A DNA stretch of 5,295 nucleotides, from the NCBI GenBank assembly GCA_944322775.1, contig CALUQA010000157.1, positions 1 to 5,295 on the forward strand, read 5' to 3'. The stretch comes from an uncultured Elusimicrobiales bacterium. Its GTDB lineage: Bacteria > Elusimicrobiota > Elusimicrobia > Elusimicrobiales > Elusimicrobiaceae. The notes beneath the pieces are model-generated. The model worked only from the letters and a program-made list of their open reading frames with translations, had not been told where the DNA came from and did not search any database. A program made the translations under genes and the position numbers. Positions within the stretch are counted from its first letter, which is position 1; each line of letters opens with the position of its first letter. Positions 1 through 5,295 of the stretch are shown here, piece after piece.

Positions 1-842
1 TTTAAAATTTCCTGTTCAAACTCCGGCGACCATTTTTTATATTGGTCCACATTGGGCTGCAAAACCGCCGCCCGCAAAGAAAGCAGACTGTGCTGCGGCT
101 TATGCGCCAGCACGGCAGAACCATAGCCATACACGCCCAAAAACACCGCAGCGGCCAAAAACAGCTGCACCAAACCGCGTTTTAAATACGGTGTGGCAAA
201 AGCATATCCCACGCTAATGCCGGTAAACGCCACCAAAAAGCTGATGCCCGTATTGCCCGCAAAAGAGGCCAGCTGCAGCACCTGCGGCAAATTCCATTGG
301 GAATACCCCAGCGTAAACCACGGAAAGCCCAAGGCATACGTGGCCAGCATTTCATGCGCCCATTCAAGCGCCGCCCAGCCCAAGGCCGCCAAAACGGGAA
401 AGGCCCATTGCAGGCGTTTTAAATAAAAACAGCTGCCGCCAAAAATGGCAAATTGTATGGCCATCAGCGCAGCAAGCCCCAGCCAGGCCGCCATAGCCAA
501 AGGCACGCTTAGTCCCCCGCCGTTGCGGCACGTGAGAAAAATCCAATAATAAATGCCTGCAAAAACGGCAAACCCCGTCAGCCAAGAGTATAAAAAGCTG
601 CCCCAAAACCCGCGCAGGCGCACCACCGCCAGCGTAAAGGGCGCCAAGGCCAGCCACATCAGCAAACTAAAGGAAGGTTTAGGGTAGGCAATTTTAAACA
701 GAAAAGCCGTGGCACACAAACAGATAAGCAAAAAAATCGTGCGCACGACGTCCGTGCCCAAACGGACAAAAAAAGCCCGCAGCTTTGAAGGCGGCTTAGC
801 GGCCGGTTCCTCTAAATAAGGTCTTCTGCGCAGCGGGCTCAT
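1..842 (-). CDS. lnt: Apolipoprotein N-acyltransferase (Lnt), 3' end cut off by the window
   Basis: Lnt is the inner-membrane enzyme that moves an acyl chain from a phospholipid to the N-terminal cysteine of apolipoproteins, the third and last step of lipoprotein maturation. The visible 280 residues start at the ATG at 842-840. They show a cytoplasmic, basic N-terminus of about 30 residues, then several hydrophobic segments (about 33-53, 58-74, 80-103, 112-140, 146-160, 188-216, 224-245). The family-typical stretch GFPWFTLGYSQ (172-182) is followed by QLASFAGNTGISFLV (190-204). The nitrilase-like catalytic domain begins at about 257 with AAVLQPNVDQYKKW (258-271). The Glu-Lys-Cys catalytic triad of the family would lie beyond the left edge and cannot be checked. 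An AGGA site six bases upstream supports the start. The gene begins eight bases after the cysteine-rich gene and is probably co-transcribed with secA. The family call is confident; intactness is unknown. Confidence 0.93.
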   Translation of the reverse strand, partial: MSPLRRRPYLEEPAAKPPSKLRAFFVRLGTDVVRTIFLLICLCATAFLFKIAYPKPSFSLLMWLALAPFTLAVVRLRGFWGSFLYSWLTGFAVFAGIYYWIFLTCRNGGGLSVPLAMAAWLGLAALMAIQFAIFGGSCFYLKRLQWAFPVLAALGWAALEWAHEMLATYALGFPWFTLGYSQWNLPQVLQLASFAGNTGISFLVAFTGISVGYAFATPYLKRGLVQLFLAAAVFLGVYGYGSAVLAHKPQHSLLSLRAAVLQPNVDQYKKWSPEFEQEIL

Positions 843-848
843 AGTTTA

Positions 849-852
849 TCCT
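849..852 (-). promoter_or_regulatory. Ribosome binding site of lnt overlapping the preceding stop codon
   Basis: Read on the minus strand, AGGA lies six bases before the lnt ATG. Its first three bases are shared with the end of the TAG stop of the upstream cysteine-rich gene (TAGGA). Ribosomes ending the upstream gene therefore stop on the lnt ribosome binding site, which suggests translational coupling. Confidence 0.7.
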
Positions 853-1306
853 AGTATACAATCTGGCAGCGGTTTTGTTGGCAAACCGCACGGGCGGAAG
901 GAGAACATTCTCTTTCCGTGGAAGCGACCTGCGGACACACCGTAGAACCGCCGGCTTCTTGCTGCATCAAGCGGGAAAATTCCAGCGTCATGGCCGAGTT
1001 AATGGCCGTTACGCCTTCGGGCCCTTTCAAGCAGCCGCAAGGGTCTTTATCCACAATAATGCATTCGTCATTTTGCGCGCACTGATAGAGTTTGACTTCC
1101 AGCTCGGCCCGTTTCCGTGCGGCAACGGCGTCTTCCTTTTTTTCTTGTGCTTGTTGCACTTTTGCCTGATATTCTTTCACCATGTCTACCGTTACCAAAG
1201 GCATTTGCACCTCTATCGGGTTGCCTTTAGATAAAAAAGATAAACCCAATACCACCACCAGACAGGCGCACACTACTAAAAATAAACCTTTTATTTTAGC
1301 GTTCAT
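851..1306 (-). CDS. Small membrane-anchored, cysteine-rich exported protein of unknown function
   Basis: This gene encodes 151 residues with no function I can assign. Residues 5-25 are a hydrophobic segment after a short basic start, acting as a signal anchor or uncleaved signal peptide. Residues about 43-72 are charged, Ala/Gln/Lys/Glu-rich and probably helical or coiled-coil. The C-terminal part (76-147) holds eight cysteines (76, 82, 90, 92, 124, 134, 142, 147), enough for four disulfides if the domain faces the periplasm. The spacing, CAQNDEC then CGC, an AIN motif (101-103), and a final CQQNRC, resembles a small cysteine-rich domain I associate with uncharacterised exported proteins; that likeness is from memory. 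The ATG at 1306-1304 is preferred over an in-frame ATG at 1357 because it overlaps the secA stop as ATGA, has a GGAG site seven bases upstream, and puts the hydrophobic segment at the N-terminus. It sits between secA and lnt. Confidence 0.85.
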   Translation of the reverse strand: MNAKIKGLFLVVCACLVVVLGLSFLSKGNPIEVQMPLVTVDMVKEYQAKVQQAQEKKEDAVAARKRAELEVKLYQCAQNDECIIVDKDPCGCLKGPEGVTAINSAMTLEFSRLMQQEAGGSTVCPQVASTERECSPSARAVCQQNRCQIVY

Positions 1307-3903
1307 AGTTTGGCTCCGCAACATTTTTTGTATTTTTTGCCGCTGCCGCACGGGCAAGGGTCGTTACGCCCGATTTTATGGTCGGCGGGGACGGCGTTTT
1401 TCTGTTTGCCGGTCGCGTTTTGCGCGGCTTGTTTCTTGGGGGAAACAGCCTGGCGCACCGGCGGCAACTGCAGGCGGAAAATATAGCCCACCATTAAGTC
1501 ACGAACTTTATTCATCATGGCGCTGTAGAGCTTATAGGCTTCTTTCTGGTACTCAATCAGCGGGTCTTTTTGGGCGTATCCGCGCAGGCTGACACTGTTT
1601 TGCAACTGATCCAACTCATACAAATTTTGCTTCCAGGCGCTGTCTATAATCTGCAGCAGCAACATGCGTTCCAATTCCGGAAAGCTAATGCCCTGGCTGG
1701 CAAAAAAGTCTGCTCTTTCGTGATAGAGTTTTTCCACCAGGCTGACAATCTCTTCCGTAAGCTGTTCGCGGGTTTTGCCTTCGGTATTGTCGGCATTATA
1801 ATCAAAAGCATACGGGAACAAAGAGCGCAGCGTCACGTTAAGCGTTTCAAAATTGCTCTTGCCCGGATCGCGCGGGAAATAATAGTTGTGGACAATTTCT
1901 TCCACCACTTCGTCTATCATTTTCAACACGGTGTTGGTCATGTCCTCGCCGTCCAAAATGGCATTGCGCAAGCCGTACACCGCCGTGCGCTGCTGGTTCA
2001 TCACTTTATCATAGTCCAGCAAATGTTTGCGGATATCAAAGTTATGGCCTTCCACCATGCGCTTGTTTTCTTTTATCTGGCGGCTCATCAGGCGCGACTC
2101 AATAGCCTCGCCGGGTTTCATGCCCAAAGTGCTTAAGATAGAGCTGATTTTGGCCGTATTGGCAAACAGGCGCATCAGTTCATCTTCCAAAGAAATGTAG
2201 AAGCGGGAGCAGCCCGGGTCCCCCTGGCGGGCGCAGCGGCCGCGCAGCTGGTTATCAATGCGGCGGCTTTCGTGGCGCTCCGTGCCGATGACATGCAAAC
2301 CGCCCTGAGAAAGCACATATTCCTGTTCGGCTTTATCGGCCGGGTTGCCGCCCAGCACAATGTCGGTACCGCGGCCGGCCATGTTGGTGGCGATGGTCAC
2401 CGCCCCTTTGCGGCCTGCCTGGCTGATGATTTGGGCTTCCATTTCGTGGTATTTGGCATTGAGCACCTTGTGCGGAATGCCGCGGGCACGCAGCATATTG
2501 CCCAATTTTTCGGATTTTTCAATAGAGCGCGTACCCACCAGCACCGGGGCGCCCTTTTTCCACAGGGCTTCAATTTCTTCCACAATGGCATTAAATTTGT
2601 CTTTTTCGGTTAAGAACACCAAATCCGGATAGTCAATGCGCTTGGACGGACGGTTGGGACGGATTTCCACCACGTCCAATTTATAGATTTGCCAAAACTC
2701 GTTGGCTTCCGTCATGGCCGTACCGGTCATACCGGACAGTTTTTTGTACAGTTTAAAGAAATTCTGGAACGTAATGGTGGCCAAGGTCTGGTTTTCCTCT
2801 TTGATTTGCAGGCCTTCCTTGGCTTCCACGGCTTGGTGCAGCCCGTCGCTCCAGCGGCGGCCGGGCATTAAGCGGCCCGTAAATTCGTCCACAATAATCA
2901 CTTCGCCGTTTTTGACCACATAGTCTACGTCTTTTTCATACAAATGGTGTGCGCGCAAGGCTTGGTTGATGTGGTGCACCCATTCGGACTCTACATCGTT
3001 GTAAAGGTTGGGGACATTTAAAAACTTTTCCGCTTTGGCTATACCGGTGTCGGTCAGCGTGGCGGTGTGGTTTTTTTCTTCCACGATGGCGTCATAGCCT
3101 TCGCCCAGGTCCACATGGTCATATTTGGCTTTTACTTCGTCATTTTCGGTAATCATGCGCACTTTTAAGGAAGGGATCAGGCGGTTGACGATGTAATATT
3201 TATCGGTGCTTTGTTCTGACGGGCCGGAAATAATCAGCGGGGTGCGGGCCTCGTCAATTAAAATGGAGTCCACTTCGTCCACAATACAATAGTTCAGCGG
3301 GCGCAGCACGCGATCCTGCCGGGTGATGACCATATTATCGCGCAGGTAGTCAAAGCCCAGTTCATTGTTGGTTACGTAGGTGATGTCTTTGTCATACATT
3401 TCGCGGCGTTCGGCATTGCCCATATCGTGGTTAATGTAACCGACGGTAAGGCCCAAAAATTCGTGAATGGGGCCCATCCACTGGCGGTCGCGGCGGGCCA
3501 GATAGTCGTTGACCGTTACCACGTGCACACCTTTGCCGGTTAATGCATTTAAATAAGAAGGAAGCACGGCCACCAGGGTTTTACCTTCCCCGGTGCCCAT
3601 TTCGGCAATTTTGCCTTGGTGCAGCACGATACCGCCCAAAAGCTGCACGTCATAGGGGCGCAGGCCGATAACGCGTTTGGCTGCTTCGCGCACAACGGCA
3701 AACGCTTCCGAAAGGATATCGTCCAGCGTTTCGCCTTTGGCCAGGCGGTCTTTAAATTCCTGCGTTTTGGCTTTTAATTGTTCATCGGAAAGGGCTTCCA
3801 TTTGGGCGGAAAGGCTGTTGGTTTTGTCTACATAATGCTGGATTTTCTTTAAATCACGTTCGCTTTTGGTTCCAAAAATTTTGTCAATCATCATTCTAAT
3901 CAT
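1303..3903 (-). CDS. secA: Protein translocase ATPase SecA
   Basis: SecA is the ATPase motor that pushes unfolded preproteins through the SecYEG channel. The 866-residue product is complete and within the usual family length. The first nucleotide-binding domain has the LRPYDVQLLGG motif (81-91), Walker A GTGEGKT (103-109) and Walker B VDEVDS (208-213, with the DEVD box at 209-212). The preprotein cross-linking domain lies at about 228-375. The second nucleotide-binding domain has GMTGTA (391-396), NMAGRGTDI (507-515) and QLRGRCARQGD (552-562). The helical scaffold and wing region spans about 615-810. A variable linker (811-842) leads to a zinc-binding tail, IGRNDPCPCGSGKKYKKCC, with cysteines 850, 852, 861 and 862, as used for SecB or ribosome contact in other bacteria. 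The first ATG at 3903 is chosen because AGGA lies ten bases upstream; ATGs at codons 4 and 5 are possible alternatives. It heads an operon with two downstream genes. Confidence 0.98.
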   Translation of the reverse strand: MIRMMIDKIFGTKSERDLKKIQHYVDKTNSLSAQMEALSDEQLKAKTQEFKDRLAKGETLDDILSEAFAVVREAAKRVIGLRPYDVQLLGGIVLHQGKIAEMGTGEGKTLVAVLPSYLNALTGKGVHVVTVNDYLARRDRQWMGPIHEFLGLTVGYINHDMGNAERREMYDKDITYVTNNELGFDYLRDNMVITRQDRVLRPLNYCIVDEVDSILIDEARTPLIISGPSEQSTDKYYIVNRLIPSLKVRMITENDEVKAKYDHVDLGEGYDAIVEEKNHTATLTDTGIAKAEKFLNVPNLYNDVESEWVHHINQALRAHHLYEKDVDYVVKNGEVIIVDEFTGRLMPGRRWSDGLHQAVEAKEGLQIKEENQTLATITFQNFFKLYKKLSGMTGTAMTEANEFWQIYKLDVVEIRPNRPSKRIDYPDLVFLTEKDKFNAIVEEIEALWKKGAPVLVGTRSIEKSEKLGNMLRARGIPHKVLNAKYHEMEAQIISQAGRKGAVTIATNMAGRGTDIVLGGNPADKAEQEYVLSQGGLHVIGTERHESRRIDNQLRGRCARQGDPGCSRFYISLEDELMRLFANTAKISSILSTLGMKPGEAIESRLMSRQIKENKRMVEGHNFDIRKHLLDYDKVMNQQRTAVYGLRNAILDGEDMTNTVLKMIDEVVEEIVHNYYFPRDPGKSNFETLNVTLRSLFPYAFDYNADNTEGKTREQLTEEIVSLVEKLYHERADFFASQGISFPELERMLLLQIIDSAWKQNLYELDQLQNSVSLRGYAQKDPLIEYQKEAYKLYSAMMNKVRDLMVGYIFRLQLPPVRQAVSPKKQAAQNATGKQKNAVPADHKIGRNDPCPCGSGKKYKKCCGAKL
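1314..1317 (-). promoter_or_regulatory. Ribosome binding site for the cysteine-rich gene, inside the secA tail
   Basis: GGAG lies seven bases before the ATG at 1306. It falls within the codons for Gly863 and Ala864 of SecA, just after the last two zinc-ligand cysteines. This site decides the start of the downstream gene and places its initiation region within the last codons of secA. Confidence 0.65.
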
Positions 3904-3913
3904 AATTATTAAA

Positions 3914-3917
3914 TCCT
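3914..3917 (-). promoter_or_regulatory. Ribosome binding site of secA
   Basis: AGGA, read on the minus strand, lies ten bases before the ATG at 3903. That is a slightly long spacing. It would be 19 bases from the ATG at codon 4, so it favours the first ATG as the secA start. Confidence 0.5.
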
Positions 3918-3936
3918 ATTTAGGGCAAAATTAACG

Positions 3937-3964
3937 GCTATAGCAAGCCTTTGTGTACATTAAA
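3937..3964 (-). promoter_or_regulatory. Candidate secA promoter (extended -10 type)
   Basis: Read on the minus strand, TGC-TATAGC at 3945-3937 resembles an extended -10 element. A poor -35, TTTAAT, lies at 3964-3959 with a 16-base spacer. Transcription would start near base 3930, giving a leader of about 27 bases. Each hexamer matches the consensus only partly. The position between an upstream terminator and secA makes a promoter likely here, but this exact placement is uncertain. Confidence 0.35.
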
Positions 3965-3974
3965 TCAATTTATG
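3958..3974. repeat. AT-rich imperfect palindrome upstream of secA
   Basis: TAAAT (3961-3965) and ATTTA (3968-3972) form a perfect inverted repeat around a two-base centre. The symmetry extends to CATTAAAT against ATTTATG with one base missing. It overlaps the candidate -35 of secA. It could be an operator, but short AT-rich palindromes are common by chance. Confidence 0.35.
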
Positions 3975-4006
3975 CGTCTGTACTGCAACTTTTACGGCAC
4001 AAAGAA

Positions 4007-4040
4007 GCCGCGCCCCTCCGCTTGTGCGGACAGGCGCGGC
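4007..4040 (-). terminator. Intrinsic terminator of the coiled-coil protein gene
   Basis: GCCGCGCC (4007-4014) pairs with GGCGCGGC (4033-4040). Inside it, TCCGC (4017-4021) pairs with GCGGA (4026-4030) across a four-base loop, with a two-by-two internal mismatch between the helices. On the minus strand the hairpin is followed by the T-rich TTCTTTG. It begins 13 bases after the TAA of the gene at 4054-4773. The T tract is modest, but the stem is very GC-rich. On the plus strand there is no T tract. Confidence 0.75.
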
Positions 4041-4053
4041 CGTAAACAAAACC

Positions 4054-4773
4054 TTATTTGGCAACCGGTTTTTTATTGTCGGCTTTTACTTCTTGAGCCG
4101 GGGCTTGCGCGGCGGCTTCTTCTTTTTGCTGGGCACTGCTTAATTGGGCATTTTGTCTTTGCGTAAACTCAACCCGCATTTCCGCCAAGTATACGGCGGC
4201 CGTGTCTTTAATTTTTTGTTTGGAATTTTTCTTTAAAGTCTTTATTTCCGCTTTCACCGCTTTAACCTGACCGTTCAATTTATCCACCGCTTCTTGCTTT
4301 TGTTCTTTGGTTAGGGAGTCGTTTTTCTTAACTGCCTTAATTTGGTCTTTATAGCGGTCAATTTGCAGATCTTTCACTTTTAACGTGTTTTTATACACGT
4401 CTTTAACGATCCGTTGCAGCTCTTCCGACACGCTATCTTCCAAAGCAGCAAGCTCTTCCCCGGACACCAGCTGCAGAGTGCGCCCGTTAAAATAGTCTTC
4501 ACGCACCACTTGCAAACGGACGGAATTGTCAAAGTTAAGCACCAAAGCAATCATTTCGCTTTGGTTAACGTCCGTATTAGGGGCGGAATAGGCCGCGGCC
4601 ACTTTGTTAAGCAAATTGTTATAGGCCGGATTTTGGGCCGCTTTTTCCAAAGCGGCGGGGTTATATTCTTTAAAGGCGGCAAGCACGTCTTCGCGCCCTA
4701 AATTTTGCGTTTCCTGTGCGCACAAGGCCGAAGAAACAGCCAAGGCCGCCAGCAGCAATAAACTTTTTTTCAT
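4054..4773 (-). CDS. Exported lysine-rich coiled-coil protein of unknown function
   Basis: This gene encodes 239 residues that I do not recognise. Residues 1-19 (MKKSLLLLAALAVSSALCA) form a typical Sec signal peptide, probably cut after Ala19. Cys18 lacks a convincing lipobox (SALC), so a lipoprotein is less likely. Residues about 27-100 look like a small folded alpha/beta region (for example SEMIALVLNFDNSVRLQVV at 72-90). Residues about 105-210 are almost wholly charged helix, rich in Lys, Glu and Gln, and probably coiled coil. The last 30 residues are an Ala/Gln/Pro/Lys-rich, likely disordered tail. The start at 4773 is preferred over an in-frame ATG at 4863 because AGGAGG lies five bases upstream, the signal peptide begins there, and the promoter lies inside the longer version. 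It has its own promoter and terminator, so it is a single-gene unit. A periplasmic chaperone-like or envelope-spacer role is possible but unsupported. Confidence 0.88.
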   Translation of the reverse strand: MKKSLLLLAALAVSSALCAQETQNLGREDVLAAFKEYNPAALEKAAQNPAYNNLLNKVAAAYSAPNTDVNQSEMIALVLNFDNSVRLQVVREDYFNGRTLQLVSGEELAALEDSVSEELQRIVKDVYKNTLKVKDLQIDRYKDQIKAVKKNDSLTKEQKQEAVDKLNGQVKAVKAEIKTLKKNSKQKIKDTAAVYLAEMRVEFTQRQNAQLSSAQQKEEAAAQAPAQEVKADNKKPVAK

Positions 4774-4778
4774 CAAAC

Positions 4779-4784
4779 CCTCCT
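4779..4784 (-). promoter_or_regulatory. Strong ribosome binding site of the coiled-coil protein gene
   Basis: A full AGGAGG lies five bases before the ATG at 4773. It is the best Shine-Dalgarno match in the window, fixes the start, and suggests a well-translated product. Confidence 0.85.
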
Positions 4785-4801
4785 CTCTGACTGATATTCT
4801 C

Positions 4802-4830
4802 ATTGTGCTATTTATTTTACACTTCGTCAA
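4802..4830 (-). promoter_or_regulatory. Sigma70-type promoter of the coiled-coil protein gene
   Basis: On the minus strand, TTGACG (4830-4825; five of six consensus bases) and CACAAT (4807-4802; four of six) are separated by exactly 17 bases. The spacer is AT-rich. Transcription would start near base 4795, about 22 bases before the ATG and after the terminator of the upstream gene. Confidence 0.7.
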
Positions 4831-4880
4831 GCAAAATATTTCTTCTTTTATTGGACGGACCAAACGCCTTAACAGGCAAC

Positions 4881-4908
4881 AAAAAACCCGCCTTAAAAAG
4901 GCGGGTTT
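4881..4908 (-). terminator. Strong intrinsic terminator after the CcmI-like gene
   Basis: AAACCCGCCTT (4884-4894) and AAGGCGGGTTT (4898-4908) form a perfect 11-base stem with a three-base loop. On the minus strand the right side runs into six T residues (4886-4881). It begins 18 bases after the TAA at 4927 and separates this gene from the promoter at 4802-4830. Confidence 0.92.
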
Positions 4909-4926
4909 AGAAATTTCGCTTATTTT

Positions 4927-5295
4927 TTAGCGCGCAGCCGTGCGGAAGAAGTTGCCGCGCACGTTGCGGGCCAGTTTGGGCATGCCGGTCATTTTATCGG
5001 CCTGCACCAACACGTTTTTAGCATTGGGCTTAATCGTGCTGGAAGCGGTGCCAAAGATGTCGCCTTCTTTAATCACGCCCAACTTGCCGTGATTATTGAT
5101 TTGTACTTCCAGTTTTAAGTCGCCTTCCACATCGGTGGCCAACAAGTCTTCTTCTCCCATTTGGAACTGCAACGGGAATTTGGGGTTGACCACTCTTTTG
5201 ATAGCCACCGGCACGTCGGCCGCGTTTTTGACAATGATGGCGCAGGAGTTGTTGTCAGCCTCGGCCACCTTGGCCAAGCGCTGCGGCACCGTGAC
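4927..5295 (-). CDS. C-terminal end of a protein with a CcmI/CycH-like periplasmic domain (5' end outside window)
   Basis: The frame is open to the right edge, so only the last 122 residues are seen; the GTG at 5289 is an internal Val codon, not a start. The order of features matches, from memory, the periplasmic C-terminal domain of cytochrome c assembly proteins such as CcmI/CycH. These are a VTVPQRLAKVAEAD start (1-14), a strand SCAIIVKNA (17-25), PVAIKRV (29-35), NPKFPLQFQMGEEDLL (37-52), a strand LKLEVQINNHGKLG (60-73), and KEGDIFG (76-82). In CcmI this domain binds apocytochrome c and usually follows membrane segments and TPR repeats, which would lie beyond the edge. A further 40 residues after the GD-x-x-G motif, ending in a basic tail (NVRGNFFRTAAR), are longer than I expect. 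No other cytochrome assembly gene is visible, so the actual role may differ. The gene ends in a strong terminator, so it is the last in its transcript. Confidence 0.7.
   Translation of the reverse strand, partial: VTVPQRLAKVAEADNNSCAIIVKNAADVPVAIKRVVNPKFPLQFQMGEEDLLATDVEGDLKLEVQINNHGKLGVIKEGDIFGTASSTIKPNAKNVLVQADKMTGMPKLARNVRGNFFRTAAR

Noticed and set aside
1307..1357. A 17-codon upstream extension of the cysteine-rich gene, starting at 1357
   Set aside because: It lies wholly inside secA, would place a basic stretch before the signal anchor, and the ATG at 1306 has a good GGAG site and the ATGA overlap.
875..1592. Two overlapping plus-strand open frames (875-1234 and 1182-1592)
   Set aside because: They mirror the cysteine-rich gene and the secA tail; their composition is what the complement of those genes gives.
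1570..2136. Plus-strand open frame of 188 codons opposite secA
   Set aside because: It is antisense to conserved SecA coding sequence, with no ribosome binding site or recognisable domain that I can see. The same applies to the other plus-strand frames opposite secA and lnt.
4414..4701. Plus-strand open frame of 95 codons
   Set aside because: It is antisense to the coiled-coil protein gene, which has a promoter, ribosome binding site, signal peptide and terminator.
4816..4821. TAAAAT within the spacer as an alternative -10 for the coiled-coil protein gene
   Set aside because: It leaves far too short a spacer from TTGACG, and no other good -35 lies at the right distance upstream.
4774..4863. 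A 30-codon upstream extension of the coiled-coil protein gene, starting at 4863
   Set aside because: It contains the promoter and the AGGAGG site, and it would bury the signal peptide inside the protein.
4823..4908. The terminator at 4881-4908 acting also on the plus strand
   Set aside because: The stem is symmetrical, but on the plus strand only three T residues of the stem are followed by AGAAATTTC, and no plus-strand gene needs it.
5287..5289. GTG as a start codon for the CcmI-like gene
   Set aside because: The frame stays open to the window edge, and Val-Thr just before it fits the domain's first strand. The 5' end is simply outside the window.

Overview
The window is a compact stretch of a Gram-negative-type bacterial chromosome in which every supported gene lies on the minus strand, so transcription runs from base 5295 towards base 1. 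An apolipoprotein N-acyltransferase gene (lnt) and several proteins with export signals point to a cell that matures lipoproteins and probably has an outer membrane. The intermediate base composition, the divergent 866-residue SecA and the gene order do not look proteobacterial. A gut Elusimicrobiota-like lineage is my guess, from general impression only.

Right end (4927-5295): the 3' end of a gene whose product carries a domain resembling the periplasmic C-terminal domain of CcmI/CycH-type cytochrome c assembly proteins. A strong intrinsic terminator (about 4881-4908) follows it. Middle right (4054-4773): a monocistronic gene with its own sigma70-like promoter and a strong Shine-Dalgarno site. 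It encodes an exported, lysine-rich, predicted coiled-coil protein of unknown function and ends in a GC-rich hairpin terminator (4007-4040).

Middle to left (1-3903): an apparent operon. secA (1303-3903) comes first, preceded by a weakly supported promoter. Its TGA overlaps the ATG of a small membrane-anchored, cysteine-rich protein (851-1306) in an ATGA arrangement. Eight bases after that gene's stop, lnt begins (start at 842) and runs off the left edge. The cluster therefore joins the Sec translocation motor, an exported cysteine-rich protein of unknown role, and the last enzyme of lipoprotein maturation. All three concern proteins that cross or sit in the inner membrane.

No RNA genes, mobile elements, CRISPR arrays or insertion sequences were seen. 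There is no gene-free stretch longer than about 155 bases. The least explained items are the cysteine-rich protein between secA and lnt, the coiled-coil exported protein, and the CcmI-like domain, whose full protein lies outside the window.
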